From positions 1 through 11,431 of the forward strand of contig JBQTJM010000124.1 of the NCBI GenBank assembly GCA_052387115.1: 11,431 bases of DNA. The letters are read 5' to 3'. This document shows positions 1-7,352 of the stretch, piece after piece. The translations under genes were made by a program, and so were the position numbers. Source of the stretch: JACCXJ01 sp052387115. Its GTDB lineage: Bacteria > Pseudomonadota > Gammaproteobacteria > JACCXJ01. Every line of letters begins with the position of its first letter. Positions within the stretch are counted from its first letter, which is position 1. The notes under the pieces were generated by a model. The model made no database searches. It was not told the origin of the DNA and saw only the letters and a list, made by a program, of their open reading frames with translations.

Positions 1-571
1 GGCTGTCGGCCGGGGTCCAGGGCTCGGGGCGGTAACCGGCCAGCAGGAACTCGAAGGGGAGCACGGTGCTGCCGTCGATGGCCGCATTGACGCCGGCCGC
101 GTAGGCCGAGAGCACCGCGCGCTCCGCTTCGGGCAGACCCGCCAGCACCGTCTCGGCCACCCGTCCGAGACCCAGCACGCGCTGCTGGCGGTCGTTGTCG
201 ATGGCGGGTTCGCCGAACACCTCGGCCAGGCGGCCGCCGACCTTGCGCCGCACGAGATCCATCTGAAACAGGCGCTCCCCTGCGGTGACGTAGCCGAGCG
301 CCAGAAAAGCGTCCTCGCGGCTGCCGGCCTCGATGGTGGGGACGCCGATGTCGTCGAAGCGGATCCTGACTTCGGCTCGCAGTCCGGGTAGGTCCACCTC
401 GCCCGAGCGCGGGGGCAGCGAGGCCGCGACGAGCGCCCACAAGAGCCCGAGCCCGCACATGACGAGCGCGGCTGCCGCGATCGCGACCCGGAACAGGCGC
501 CTGGCCCCCCCCTTTTTTCTGTGGTCAGGGCTCTCGTCAGGGCGAGTGCCCGCTGGTGCCGAGCGCCACAC
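1..571 (-). CDS. Penicillin acylase (penicillin amidase) family protein, N-terminal part
   Basis: This is the first 190 codons of an Ntn-hydrolase of the penicillin/AHL-acylase family; the rest lies beyond the left edge. What is visible is a basic N-terminus, a hydrophobic segment at about residues 29-51 (signal anchor or signal peptide), then the family's alpha-chain signature: RFDDIGVPTIEA (71-82), EDAFLALGYVTAGERLFQMD (86-105), RRKVGGRLAEVFG (108-120), a D-x-x-R stretch (127-131), SAYAAGVNAAI (155-165) and PFEFLLAGYRPEPWTPAD (172-189). The catalytic Ser that opens the beta chain is not in the window. Family members hydrolyse amide bonds, such as beta-lactam side chains or acyl-homoserine lactones, in the periplasm; the substrate here is unknown. 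The start is uncertain. A GTG at 571 is the only standard start upstream of the hydrophobic segment in this frame and overlaps the TVP38 gene by 35 nt. A run of 6 A and 8 G lies between that GTG and the membrane segment, so a frame error there would change the start. Confidence 0.85.
   Translation of the reverse strand, partial: MWRSAPAGTRPDESPDHRKKGGARRLFRVAIAAAALVMCGLGLLWALVAASLPPRSGEVDLPGLRAEVRIRFDDIGVPTIEAGSREDAFLALGYVTAGERLFQMDLVRRKVGGRLAEVFGEPAIDNDRQQRVLGLGRVAETVLAGLPEAERAVLSAYAAGVNAAIDGSTVLPFEFLLAGYRPEPWTPADS
505..518. repeat. Homopolymer double run near the acylase start (C8T6 on plus, A6G8 on the coding strand)
   Basis: Eight C (505-512) are followed directly by six T (513-518). On the coding strand this reads A6G8 inside codons 18-23 of the penicillin-acylase gene, encoding RKKGGA just before the membrane segment. 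Such tracts invite polymerase or ribosome slippage and are also common sites of sequencing error. Confidence 0.9.
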
Positions 572-1241
572 GGGCGCGCACGAACTCCACCAGGCGTTTC
601 ACGCAGAGTGGAAAGACCGCGAGCAGCACCAGCGATGCGATGACCTGGCCGGAGAGGAGGTCCGCGAGCGACGCAATGCGGCCGATGTGGGTCCCGGCAT
701 TGACCAGCACGATGGTCCCCAACAGCATCCCGAGCTGGCTGACCAGCATATAGGTGGTGGTCGAGATCGAGGTCAGCCCCATCACCAGATTGATCACGAA
801 AAAGGGCGAGATGGGCAGGAGCCTGAGGCTGAAGAGGTAATAAGCCCCATTCTTCTCCACCGCGGCATCGATGGAGGCGAGGTGCCGTCCGAACCGCTCT
901 TGCACGGCATCACGCCAGAGATAACGCGCGGCCAGAAACGGGAGCGTCGCGGCTAGCGTAGAGGCCGAGGATACCAGCGCCGAACCGAACACGAGCCCGA
1001 ACAGGTCTCCGGCGACGACCGTCATGAGCAGGGTGCCGGGCAGGGACAAGGCCGCCAGGGCCAGGTAGATGGCGATGAAGAATACCGCGCTACGCCACAG
1101 ATGTGCAGTGCAATAAGCGTGGATCGCGTCGCGCTTGGAGTTGAAGTACTCGAGCGTGAAATAAGCATCCAGATCGAGCGCGAAAAACAGGAGCAGGCAG
1201 GAGGAGACCGCGATCGCGAAGCAGAGCTTGGACTTGTTCAT
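537..1241 (-). CDS. TVP38/TMEM64 (DedA/VTT-domain) family membrane protein
   Basis: A 234-residue polytopic inner-membrane protein. Hydrophobic segments lie at about 7-23, 50-66, 68-90, 92-106, 137-157, 165-182 and 197-214. The VTT/SNARE-associated domain signatures are visible: LSLPGTLLMTVVAGDLFG (65-82), with the family's G-x-x-x-G-x-x-x-G type re-entrant region, and FSLRLLPISPFFVINLVMGL (137-156), which matches the family R-x-x-P-x-x-PF-x-x-x-N-x-x-x-G pattern. DedA/TVP38 proteins are implicated in transport or scrambling of lipids and lipid carriers and in membrane homeostasis; which lipid this one handles is unknown. I chose the ATG at 1241 (MNKSKLC), because the extra 37 residues of a longer reading frame are not hydrophobic and run into the divergent promoter region. 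No strong Shine-Dalgarno is visible. The penicillin-acylase gene follows in the same direction with overlapping ends, so the two are probably co-transcribed. Confidence 0.85.
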   Translation of the reverse strand: MNKSKLCFAIAVSSCLLLFFALDLDAYFTLEYFNSKRDAIHAYCTAHLWRSAVFFIAIYLALAALSLPGTLLMTVVAGDLFGLVFGSALVSSASTLAATLPFLAARYLWRDAVQERFGRHLASIDAAVEKNGAYYLFSLRLLPISPFFVINLVMGLTSISTTTYMLVSQLGMLLGTIVLVNAGTHIGRIASLADLLSGQVIASLVLLAVFPLCVKRLVEFVRARVALGTSGHSP

Positions 1242-1285
1242 CTCAGGCCGTTGGCATAGGCTTGGACCGGGGCTTGGAGTGGCCC

Positions 1286-1314
1286 TTGCACCCGTGCAGT
1301 TCCGGTGTCCAAAT
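1286..1314 (+). promoter_or_regulatory. Possible fadD promoter with embedded inverted repeat
   Basis: In the 101-nt gap between the divergent TVP38 and fadD genes, TTGCAC (1286-1291) is followed after 17 nt by CCAAAT (1309-1314), a fair -35 and weak -10. The -35 box overlaps a perfect inverted repeat TGCAC-CC-GTGCA (1287-1298) that could be an operator. Fatty-acid genes are often controlled by FadR, PsrA or similar regulators, but the repeat matches no operator I know. Confidence 0.3.
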
Positions 1315-1342
1315 AGATCACGAGCATATGAGAGGCAGCGAT

Positions 1343-3076
1343 ATGGATGCAACCGCCCTGAGCCCCGGCGTCGCCCCGAGTCTCGAGCGCCATGCGCGCT
1401 TCGAGGCGCCGCCGCCCCGACCCTGGTTGAAATATTACCCGGAGGCCGTGCCGAGCGAGATAGATCCTAGCAAGTATTCCTCGCTGGTCGATCTCCTGGA
1501 CCGCTGCACGGCCCGCTACGCCGATCGCTCCGCGTTCTCCAATATGGGCGCGACCCTGAGCTATCGGACCCTGGCGGACAAGAGTCGCGCCTTCGCCGCC
1601 TTCCTGCAGCACGAATGGCATCTCAGCCAGGGCGACCGCATCGCCATCATGATGCCGAACCTCCTGCAGTACCCGGTGGCCGCCTTCGGGGCCTTGCGGG
1701 CCGGCCTCATCCTGGTGAACACCAACCCCCTCTATACCGGCCGCGAGTTGCAGCACCAACTGGAGGATTCCGGGGCCTCGGTCATCGTGATCCTGGAGAA
1801 CTACGCCCATGTCCTCGCCCAGGTGCTGGCGCACACCCCCATCAAGCACGTGATCGTGACCAAGATAGGGGACATGCTATCGCAGCCGCGGGCCCTCATC
1901 GTGAATGCGGTGGTCGCCCATGTGAAGCGCCTGGTGCCGCCGTTCAATATATCCCATGCGGTCGGGTTTCGGGACGCGCTCAAACGCGGGGCGCGCTGGC
2001 ACCCCCACGCGGTGGCCCTGGGCCACGACGATATCGCCATACTCCAGTACACCGGCGGCACCACCGGGGCCTCCAAGGGCGCGATGCTGAGCCACGGCAA
2101 CATCGTGGCCAACGTGCTCCAGGGCGCGGCCTGCCACGGCGCGGTGATCGACGACCAGGGCGAGATCGTGATCACGGCATTGCCCCTCTATCACATCTTC
2201 GCGTTCACGATCAATTGCCTGAGCTTCATGGAGCTCGGAGGGTTCAATCACCTGATCACCGATCCCCGCAACCTCAAGGGTTTCGTCGCGGAGCTGCGCA
2301 AGCTGCGGTTCAGTTGCATGACGGGGGTCAACACGCTGTTCCTCCATTTGATGAACACCCCCGGTTTCGCCGACCTCGATTTCTCGACGCTCAAGCTCAC
2401 CGTCGGGGGGGGAATGGCGGTGCAGCGGCCGGTCGCGGAACGCTGGCAGGCGCTCACCGGCCAGCCGATCCTGGAGGGCTACGGCCTTACCGAGTGCTCG
2501 CCGCTGGTGTGCTGTAATCCGCTCGATGCGCGCGAGTACAGCGGCTACGCCGGCATCCCGGTGCCCTCGACCGAGTGCAGCATCCGCGACGAGGAGGGCC
2601 GGGCCGTCGCGCACGGGACCTCGGGCGAGCTCTGGATCCGCGGTCCGCAGGTGATGAAGGGCTACTGGCACCGGCCCGAGGAGACCGCGAACGTGCTGGG
2701 GCGCGACGGATGGCTCAGGACCGGGGACATCGCCCAGATGGACGAACGCGGGTACATCAAGCTGGTCGATCGCGTCAAGGACATGATCACGGTGTCGGGC
2801 TTCAAAGTGTACCCGAACGAGATCGAGGAGGTGGTCGCCTCGCACCGGTCGGTCCTGGAGGCCGCGGTGATCGGTGTGCCGGACCCCGATACCGGTGAGG
2901 CGGTCAAGCTGTTCGTGGTCCCACGCCCGGGTAGCAGTATCGATCCCGAGGAGTTGCGGGAGCACTGCAAGGAGCAACTCTGTGCCTACAAGGTCCCCAG
3001 GCAGATCGTGCTGCGGACAGCGCTTCCGAAGTCCAACGTCGGCAAGGTGCTGCGAAGGGACTTGCGGGACGGCTAG
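1343..3076 (+). CDS. fadD: Long-chain-fatty-acid--CoA ligase (FadD type)
   Basis: A 577-residue ANL-superfamily adenylating enzyme that converts a fatty acid, ATP and CoA to acyl-CoA, AMP and PPi at the inner face of the membrane, the entry step of beta-oxidation. The size fits FadD (about 560). The motifs are complete: phosphate-binding YTGGTTGASKGAM (236-248), GYGLTECSP (379-387), GWLRTGD (456-462), followed by the hinge region RVKDM and SGFKVYPNEIEE (485-496), and C-terminal PKSNVGKVLRRDLR with the likely adenylation Lys at 568. The ATG at 1343 is preferred because AGAGG lies about 8 nt upstream; an in-frame ATG at 1328 would add five residues. The gene is divergent from the TVP38 gene and ends at a likely terminator, so it looks monocistronic. 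A medium-chain or other carboxylic-acid CoA ligase is possible, but the overall pattern is closest to bacterial FadD. Confidence 0.88.
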   Translation: MDATALSPGVAPSLERHARFEAPPPRPWLKYYPEAVPSEIDPSKYSSLVDLLDRCTARYADRSAFSNMGATLSYRTLADKSRAFAAFLQHEWHLSQGDRIAIMMPNLLQYPVAAFGALRAGLILVNTNPLYTGRELQHQLEDSGASVIVILENYAHVLAQVLAHTPIKHVIVTKIGDMLSQPRALIVNAVVAHVKRLVPPFNISHAVGFRDALKRGARWHPHAVALGHDDIAILQYTGGTTGASKGAMLSHGNIVANVLQGAACHGAVIDDQGEIVITALPLYHIFAFTINCLSFMELGGFNHLITDPRNLKGFVAELRKLRFSCMTGVNTLFLHLMNTPGFADLDFSTLKLTVGGGMAVQRPVAERWQALTGQPILEGYGLTECSPLVCCNPLDAREYSGYAGIPVPSTECSIRDEEGRAVAHGTSGELWIRGPQVMKGYWHRPEETANVLGRDGWLRTGDIAQMDERGYIKLVDRVKDMITVSGFKVYPNEIEEVVASHRSVLEAAVIGVPDPDTGEAVKLFVVPRPGSSIDPEELREHCKEQLCAYKVPRQIVLRTALPKSNVGKVLRRDLRDG

Positions 3077-3081
3077 GCGCA

Positions 3082-3112
3082 GCGACGGCGGCGCCCCCGC
3101 TCGCGGTTTTTT
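3082..3112 (+). terminator. Probable rho-independent terminator after fadD
   Basis: GCGA (3082-3085) pairs with TCGC (3101-3104), with further G-C pairs inside an interrupted GC-rich stem, followed by GG and a run of six T (3107-3112). It lies 6 nt after the fadD stop codon. The stem is imperfect, but position and T-run fit a terminator. Confidence 0.5.
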
Positions 3113-3142
3113 GCAAGTTCCGGCCGCAGGCGAGGGGGAAAC

Positions 3143-4735
3143 ATGCGCGGCGACCGGTGGACGCGCGCCGCTGATCTTCTATGTTCGGGCTTGTGGCGTC
3201 TCGTGTCCGCCACGGGCGTGGCGCTCATCGCCGCGCTCCTTGCCGGGGCCGGCGCCGTCGCGGCGACCTTGGGGCCCAGGACGCCGCTCGAACGGCACCA
3301 GTTCCAGCGCATCAGCACCTCCCAAGAGATCTCCGAGTTCCTCGCCGCGCTCGCCGCGCGCTCCCGCCTCGCGCGCGTCGAGATCCTGGGCCGTTCCGCG
3401 GGCGGGCGGCCCGTCGAGGCACTGTATCTCTCCGCGTATTCACGGCCCTCACCGGAGCGCCTCACGATCCTGCTGGTGGGCACGCAGCACGGCACCGAGC
3501 CTTCGGGCGGCGAGGCCCTGCTCATCGCCGCGCGAGACCTGGTCTCGGGATCGCTGAGACCGGTACTGGATACGGCCGAGATCATCCTGGTCCCGAACGC
3601 CAACCCCGATGGGCGGGACGAGCGCCGGCGCGTCAACGGCCACGGCGTGAATCTGAGCACCGATTTCGTCACCCTGTCCCAACCCGAGAGTCGCGCGCTC
3701 AACGATCTCGTGATGCGGGAACGGCCGGAGGTGCTGTTGGACGTGCATGAGTCGGCGATCCTCAAGAAGCGATCGCTCGGGCGGCAGGGTTATCTCACCG
3801 ACTTCGAGGCCCAGTTCGAGATCGCCAACAACAGCAATGTCGCCCCCCGGATCCGCGGCCTGAGCCTCACGGTGTTGCTCCCCGAGATCATCGCCCGGGT
3901 CAAAGGCCGCGGGCTGCCGGCCCAGCGCTACATCGGTGAGATCACGAGCATCCGCCAACCGCTCACCAACGGCGGTCTGTCCTTGAGAAACCTGCGCAAC
4001 AAGGCCGGTTTGGCCGGTGCCTTCTCCTTCCTCGTCGAGAACCGGCTGGACCCGCCGGGCTCGGGCTATCCGACTTTTCGCAATATCCGGCTGCGGACCG
4101 CCAAGCAGCTCCTGAGCGTCTACACCTTCCTCGACACGATCCTCGCTCACCAGAGCGAGATCCTCGCGGCCACCCGAACACCCGACCCCACGCGCTGCGT
4201 CATCCTCGACGTGGGTTATCGTCTCGACACCGCGCACCCAACGCTTACCCTACCGCTCCGCCGGCGCGCGGATGGGGTCCTGGAGGCGAGACGTTTCGCC
4301 GACCACCGGGCGGTCGAGGGTAGCGACGAGGTTCCGCTGGCTCGTGCCTATGTGATCACCGGACACGAGGAGCGCATGCGCGCAGTGCTCGATCGGCACC
4401 GGATCGCCTACCGCAGCCTCGCCAGGCCCCATTCGACCCAAGCGCGGGTCTCGATCCCCTCGCGGCGCCGCGGGCAGATGGCGGAAACGCGGCCGGTGGC
4501 CGATGTCGAGCTCCGGGCCGCACCGCTGGACCTCTGGATCGATCTCGAGGGTCGGAACGCTGCGCTTGTCACCCTGCTGCTCGAGCCCCGCTCCACGAGC
4601 AGTGTGTTCCAGGATCCCGAGTTTGGCTCCCTGCGGAAGCCGGGCGGAAGACCCTTTATTTATCGGGTCGAGCACCGCGGCCGCACGGAACAACCATGCG
4701 CGACGGGGACCGTCCTCCCCGGCAGCCTGCCGTAA
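3143..4735 (+). CDS. Exported M14-family zinc carboxypeptidase-like protein
   Basis: A 530-residue protein with an N-terminal signal sequence (hydrophobic about 17-41, possible cleavage after AVA at 38-40), so probably periplasmic or surface-exposed. The M14 metallopeptidase core is clear: the zinc ligands HGTE (H116, E119) and LLDVHES (H202), NPDGR (154-158), and the general-base Glu E299 in FSFLVENR. The C-terminal part (about 462-510, with LLLEPRSTSS and PFIYRVE) resembles the tail of the M14 subfamily whose members carry DLNRDF-V-x-L-x-x-PE-x-RAL. In this protein that segment reads GVNLSTDFVTLSQPESRAL (168-186). The Asn-Arg pair, which in classical carboxypeptidases binds the substrate C-terminus, is replaced by Ser172-Thr173. 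The zinc site is complete, so hydrolysis is plausible but the preferred substrate may differ, for example a modified or peptidoglycan-type peptide. The start ATG at 3143 has a good upstream GAGGGGGA. The acyltransferase gene follows after 4 nt. Confidence 0.85.
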   Translation: MRGDRWTRAADLLCSGLWRLVSATGVALIAALLAGAGAVAATLGPRTPLERHQFQRISTSQEISEFLAALAARSRLARVEILGRSAGGRPVEALYLSAYSRPSPERLTILLVGTQHGTEPSGGEALLIAARDLVSGSLRPVLDTAEIILVPNANPDGRDERRRVNGHGVNLSTDFVTLSQPESRALNDLVMRERPEVLLDVHESAILKKRSLGRQGYLTDFEAQFEIANNSNVAPRIRGLSLTVLLPEIIARVKGRGLPAQRYIGEITSIRQPLTNGGLSLRNLRNKAGLAGAFSFLVENRLDPPGSGYPTFRNIRLRTAKQLLSVYTFLDTILAHQSEILAATRTPDPTRCVILDVGYRLDTAHPTLTLPLRRRADGVLEARRFADHRAVEGSDEVPLARAYVITGHEERMRAVLDRHRIAYRSLARPHSTQARVSIPSRRRGQMAETRPVADVELRAAPLDLWIDLEGRNAALVTLLLEPRSTSSVFQDPEFGSLRKPGGRPFIYRVEHRGRTEQPCATGTVLPGSLP

Positions 4736-4739
4736 GCGC

Positions 4740-5852
4740 TTGTCGACCGCCGTTTCCCTGTATCTCGACCTGGTGCGGTTGTGGGCCGCCCTCGCGGTCC
4801 TCCTGTCGCATTTCGCGTATTCCCGTTTCACGGCCGGCGAATATCTGATCTTCCGGCGTTTCGGGAGCGACGCCGTGATCCTGTTTTTCATGCTGTCGGG
4901 CTATGTGATCGCGCATGTCACGGGCGAGCGAGAGCGCGGCCTCGCCGATTACACGCTCAGCCGCCTGGCGCGCCTCTACTCCGTGGCCCTGCCGGCGCTC
5001 TGCCTCACGGTGGCGTTGGATCACATCGGGCAAGAACTGGACCCGAGCCTCTACGACGGCTGGTGGTACAGGGACGACCACCCTGTCTGGCGTTTCCTGG
5101 TGAATGCTCTATTCGTGAACGAGCTGTGGTTCAATTCGACGCGCCCGTTTTCGAACGGACCCTATTGGTCGCTGGGCTATGAATTCTGGTATTACGCGAT
5201 CTTCGGCGTCGCGCATTTCCTCACGGGCCGCGCGCGCACCGTGCTCATCGCCGTCATCGTCGCGGTGGTCGGCCCCAAGGTCCTGCTGCTTCTCCCCGCG
5301 TGGCTCGCCGGGGTGTGGACCTACCGCTACAACCAGCGCCAGACCCTTACCCCGGCACTCGCGTGGGCGTTTTTCATCCTACCCATACTCGCGTACGCCG
5401 GGATCAAATGGATGGGCCTCGACCGGGACCTCCGGGCCCTGACAATGGACCTGCTTGGCAACGGCTTCGTGGTTGCCAAGCTCCGGTGGTCGGACGAGTT
5501 TGCGATCAGCTACCTCTACGCTCTGCTCATCGCGATGAACTTCATCGCCGTCCATTCGCTGTCCGCGGTCTTCGAGCGCCGCCTGAGACCGATCGCGAGG
5601 CCGATCCGGTACTTTGCCGGCCTGACCTTTTCGATCTATCTGTTCCACTATCCACTCCTGCAATTCTTCAGCGCCTGCTACGGCCGTGAGGCGTCCGACC
5701 CGCCGCGACAACTCCTGCTCCTGGTCTCGACCCTGGTCGCAATCGCGCTACTGGGCGCGGTCACCGAGCGGAAAAAGCACGTTGCCAGGGCCTGGTTCTC
5801 TCCTCTGGTTCGAAAGGCAACCAACGCCCTGGAAACACGAACCGGCCGCTGA
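4740..5852 (+). CDS. Acyltransferase-3 (OafA/YrhL-like) integral membrane protein
   Basis: A protein of about 370 residues with some ten membrane segments, typical of inner-membrane acyltransferases that O-acetylate or otherwise acylate surface glycans. Family motifs are YLDLVRLWAALAVLLSHF (8-25, with the conserved His at 24), DAVILFFMLSGYVIA (44-58), a basic R-x-x-R-x-Y element (75-80), PYWSLGYEFWYY (141-152, equivalent to the family WSLxxEE/QFY block) and SIYLFHYPLL (298-307). The acceptor cannot be told from sequence. No in-frame ATG lies near the first motif. TTG at 4740, 4 nt after the stop of the M14 peptidase gene, is the best start and suggests translational coupling. A GTG in the DLVRL segment would cut off part of the first motif and is less likely. 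Longer in-frame extensions back to 4503 overlap the peptidase gene and are not protein-like. The coupling hints that peptidase and acyltransferase act on a common envelope component, but this is only inferred. Confidence 0.85.
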   Translation: MSTAVSLYLDLVRLWAALAVLLSHFAYSRFTAGEYLIFRRFGSDAVILFFMLSGYVIAHVTGERERGLADYTLSRLARLYSVALPALCLTVALDHIGQELDPSLYDGWWYRDDHPVWRFLVNALFVNELWFNSTRPFSNGPYWSLGYEFWYYAIFGVAHFLTGRARTVLIAVIVAVVGPKVLLLLPAWLAGVWTYRYNQRQTLTPALAWAFFILPILAYAGIKWMGLDRDLRALTMDLLGNGFVVAKLRWSDEFAISYLYALLIAMNFIAVHSLSAVFERRLRPIARPIRYFAGLTFSIYLFHYPLLQFFSACYGREASDPPRQLLLLVSTLVAIALLGAVTERKKHVARAWFSPLVRKATNALETRTGR

Positions 5853-5939
5853 ATCATCGTGCGCCACCGGCACCCGCGCCGCGATCGCCGGCCTCCGGTG
5901 CGAGTCCCCAGGGGTTGCTGTTCTTAGAAATCCAGTCTC

Positions 5940-7334
5940 TCAAGCCAGCAGTTTTTCAGACGCTGCCAACGCAAGCGCCTCGTTTACCCCGTCTTCGATC
6001 ATAGAGGTCCTCGCATCGCGGAGCATCTTTTCCAGCGGGTTATCGGTTGACAGGCCATCCTCACCCATGATCTCGAGTGCTTCTCGTGCCAGATTGAATG
6101 CTGTTTCAGTCGCTAATACTTTGGATGCCATACCGTATATGCTCCAGTCCATTATTCCGTTCCCCGGTTTATACTTTTGCACAATTGCTCTAAATCTCTT
6201 ATTGTCTTTGTATGTATCGTATCGATCCTGCAATAGGCTTATTGAATTCCCCGCAGCCCAAAAAGTCGCCCGCGTCGACAGCAAAATGTTTGCGATAGGG
6301 TTTGGGTCGCCTAACGGTGAATGTTCGGCAACACTATGGGCGAAGCGCCGAGCCGACTCTGCCGCCTTGAACATATTAAAGAGCTTCAGTCCGATTTCCT
6401 GCTGTTCAGATAAAGCGCCTCCGTTGCACGAATGCTCCTTTGCATACTTCAACGTCTCGTCTACGATCGCTCGTGCCTGGCTGGAAACGACCAGGCCCAT
6501 CTGGCTATTGGCCAAGCCGACTATTCCCTTGCCGATCGCATTTGCTTTGAACAATCCCGGGATTTTCAACAGCATGTATTTGTCGGGGATGCTGACGTCT
6601 TCGAATATGATTGCCCCTTGATTTAGCGGACGCTTACCAAGCTTGTCAAGTGGCTTTCCCTTAGAAACACCAGGCAAATCGAGGGGACAAATCGCGAGCC
6701 CGCTGCCGTGCATACCCTTAGACAGATCGAGCCCGACATGCACAACGGCATGTGTCGCGATCGTCCCGTTCGTGATCGACGCGGATTTCCGACCGTTGAG
6801 TACGTACTCCTTGCCTTTTTTTACGGCCGTGAGGGACGGAACCACTTTGGGGCTGGCTCCGGCTTTGGTGGTTGCCATGATCCAATCCGTGCCATGATCC
6901 GGTTCGGTGATTGCCCAGCAACCAATCATGTTGGCTTCGCTGTCTTGACAGTATTGCCTGGCCCAGTCTCTGACCTCTCTCGAAGCGGATAGGGTTCCCA
7001 GCAAGAAAGGCATCCCCGATAGATCCATGCTGATCGCGAGTCCTGCGTCAGCATAGCCGAGCTGTTCAAAGATCAACCGCCTGGCTTGGGCGGATACTCT
7101 TCCCATTTTTCCGCCGAATGCGGGGGGAAGGAGCAATTTATGGAAACCGAGCTCGCGGTACTTTCTGAAGACATCCCACAAGCAGGAGCGTTCGGCAATC
7201 GCATCGGCCGGATCTTGGACCTTATCCAGCGCGATTCCGGCAGGGCGCACGACCTCCATGGCGAACTCGCGGGCAGACTGTTGCATTGCCCTGGTCTTCT
7301 TGCTTACATTGGTATCAAACTCGAAGTAACTCAT
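5940..7334 (-). CDS. Acyl-CoA dehydrogenase family protein, putative catalytic subunit (ACAD1)
   Basis: A 464-residue acyl-CoA dehydrogenase, longer than the usual 380-400. The flavin-side motif is kept: CWAITEPDHGTD (139-150), with SITNG (186-190) on the next strand. Ungapped alignment of RDARTSMIEDGVNEAL with the canonical RDAxxxxIYEGTNEI puts Asp448 in the catalytic-Glu slot with Glu447 just before it, so a base is probably present, though shifted or substituted. Two neighbour-subunit FAD contacts look lost: the usual Arg of YAxER is His301 (YAKEH), and the QIxGGxG motif is LEIMGEDG (420-427). A segment of about 50 residues (338-393, with RYDTYKDNKRF) is inserted ahead of that motif. The ATG at 7334 is chosen because AGGAGG lies 6 nt upstream; the ATG at 7340 abuts it. 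It follows the paralogue gene with an 18-nt gap, so the two form an operon. GC is near 50%, well below the flanks. It oxidises an acyl-CoA at alpha-beta carbons; the substrate is unknown. Confidence 0.9.
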   Translation of the reverse strand: MSYFEFDTNVSKKTRAMQQSAREFAMEVVRPAGIALDKVQDPADAIAERSCLWDVFRKYRELGFHKLLLPPAFGGKMGRVSAQARRLIFEQLGYADAGLAISMDLSGMPFLLGTLSASREVRDWARQYCQDSEANMIGCWAITEPDHGTDWIMATTKAGASPKVVPSLTAVKKGKEYVLNGRKSASITNGTIATHAVVHVGLDLSKGMHGSGLAICPLDLPGVSKGKPLDKLGKRPLNQGAIIFEDVSIPDKYMLLKIPGLFKANAIGKGIVGLANSQMGLVVSSQARAIVDETLKYAKEHSCNGGALSEQQEIGLKLFNMFKAAESARRFAHSVAEHSPLGDPNPIANILLSTRATFWAAGNSISLLQDRYDTYKDNKRFRAIVQKYKPGNGIMDWSIYGMASKVLATETAFNLAREALEIMGEDGLSTDNPLEKMLRDARTSMIEDGVNEALALAASEKLLA

Positions 7335-7352
7335 TGTCATCCTCCTGTGATC

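Noticed and set aside
1877..2977. A 366-codon open frame on the minus strand
   Set aside because: It lies wholly opposite fadD, whose protein is complete with all motifs. The antisense product is rich in Arg, His and Asp with no family signature, as expected for a shadow frame in GC-rich DNA.
4503..4739. An N-terminal extension of the acyltransferase from an ATG at 4503
   Set aside because: The extra 79 residues overlap the end of the peptidase gene in another frame, are Ser/Pro/Arg-rich, and precede the normal first motif of the family.
5886..5900. A short hairpin CGCCGG-CCT-CCGGTG between the convergent acyltransferase and dehydrogenase genes
   Set aside because: It has a six-pair stem with one wobble and no T-run on either strand. 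It is too weak to call a terminator in DNA of this GC content.
5897..5907. GGTGCGAGTCC, similar to a tRNA T-loop, between the acyltransferase and ACAD1 genes at the edge of the low-GC island
   Set aside because: The flanking bases do not form a 5-bp T-stem and no acceptor or anticodon arm can be built, so it is neither a tRNA nor a convincing attachment-site remnant.
5686..6621. A 311-codon open frame on the plus strand running from the acyltransferase gene into the dehydrogenase gene
   Set aside because: It overlaps the acyltransferase end in another frame and then the antisense of a well-supported dehydrogenase, so it cannot be a real gene across both.
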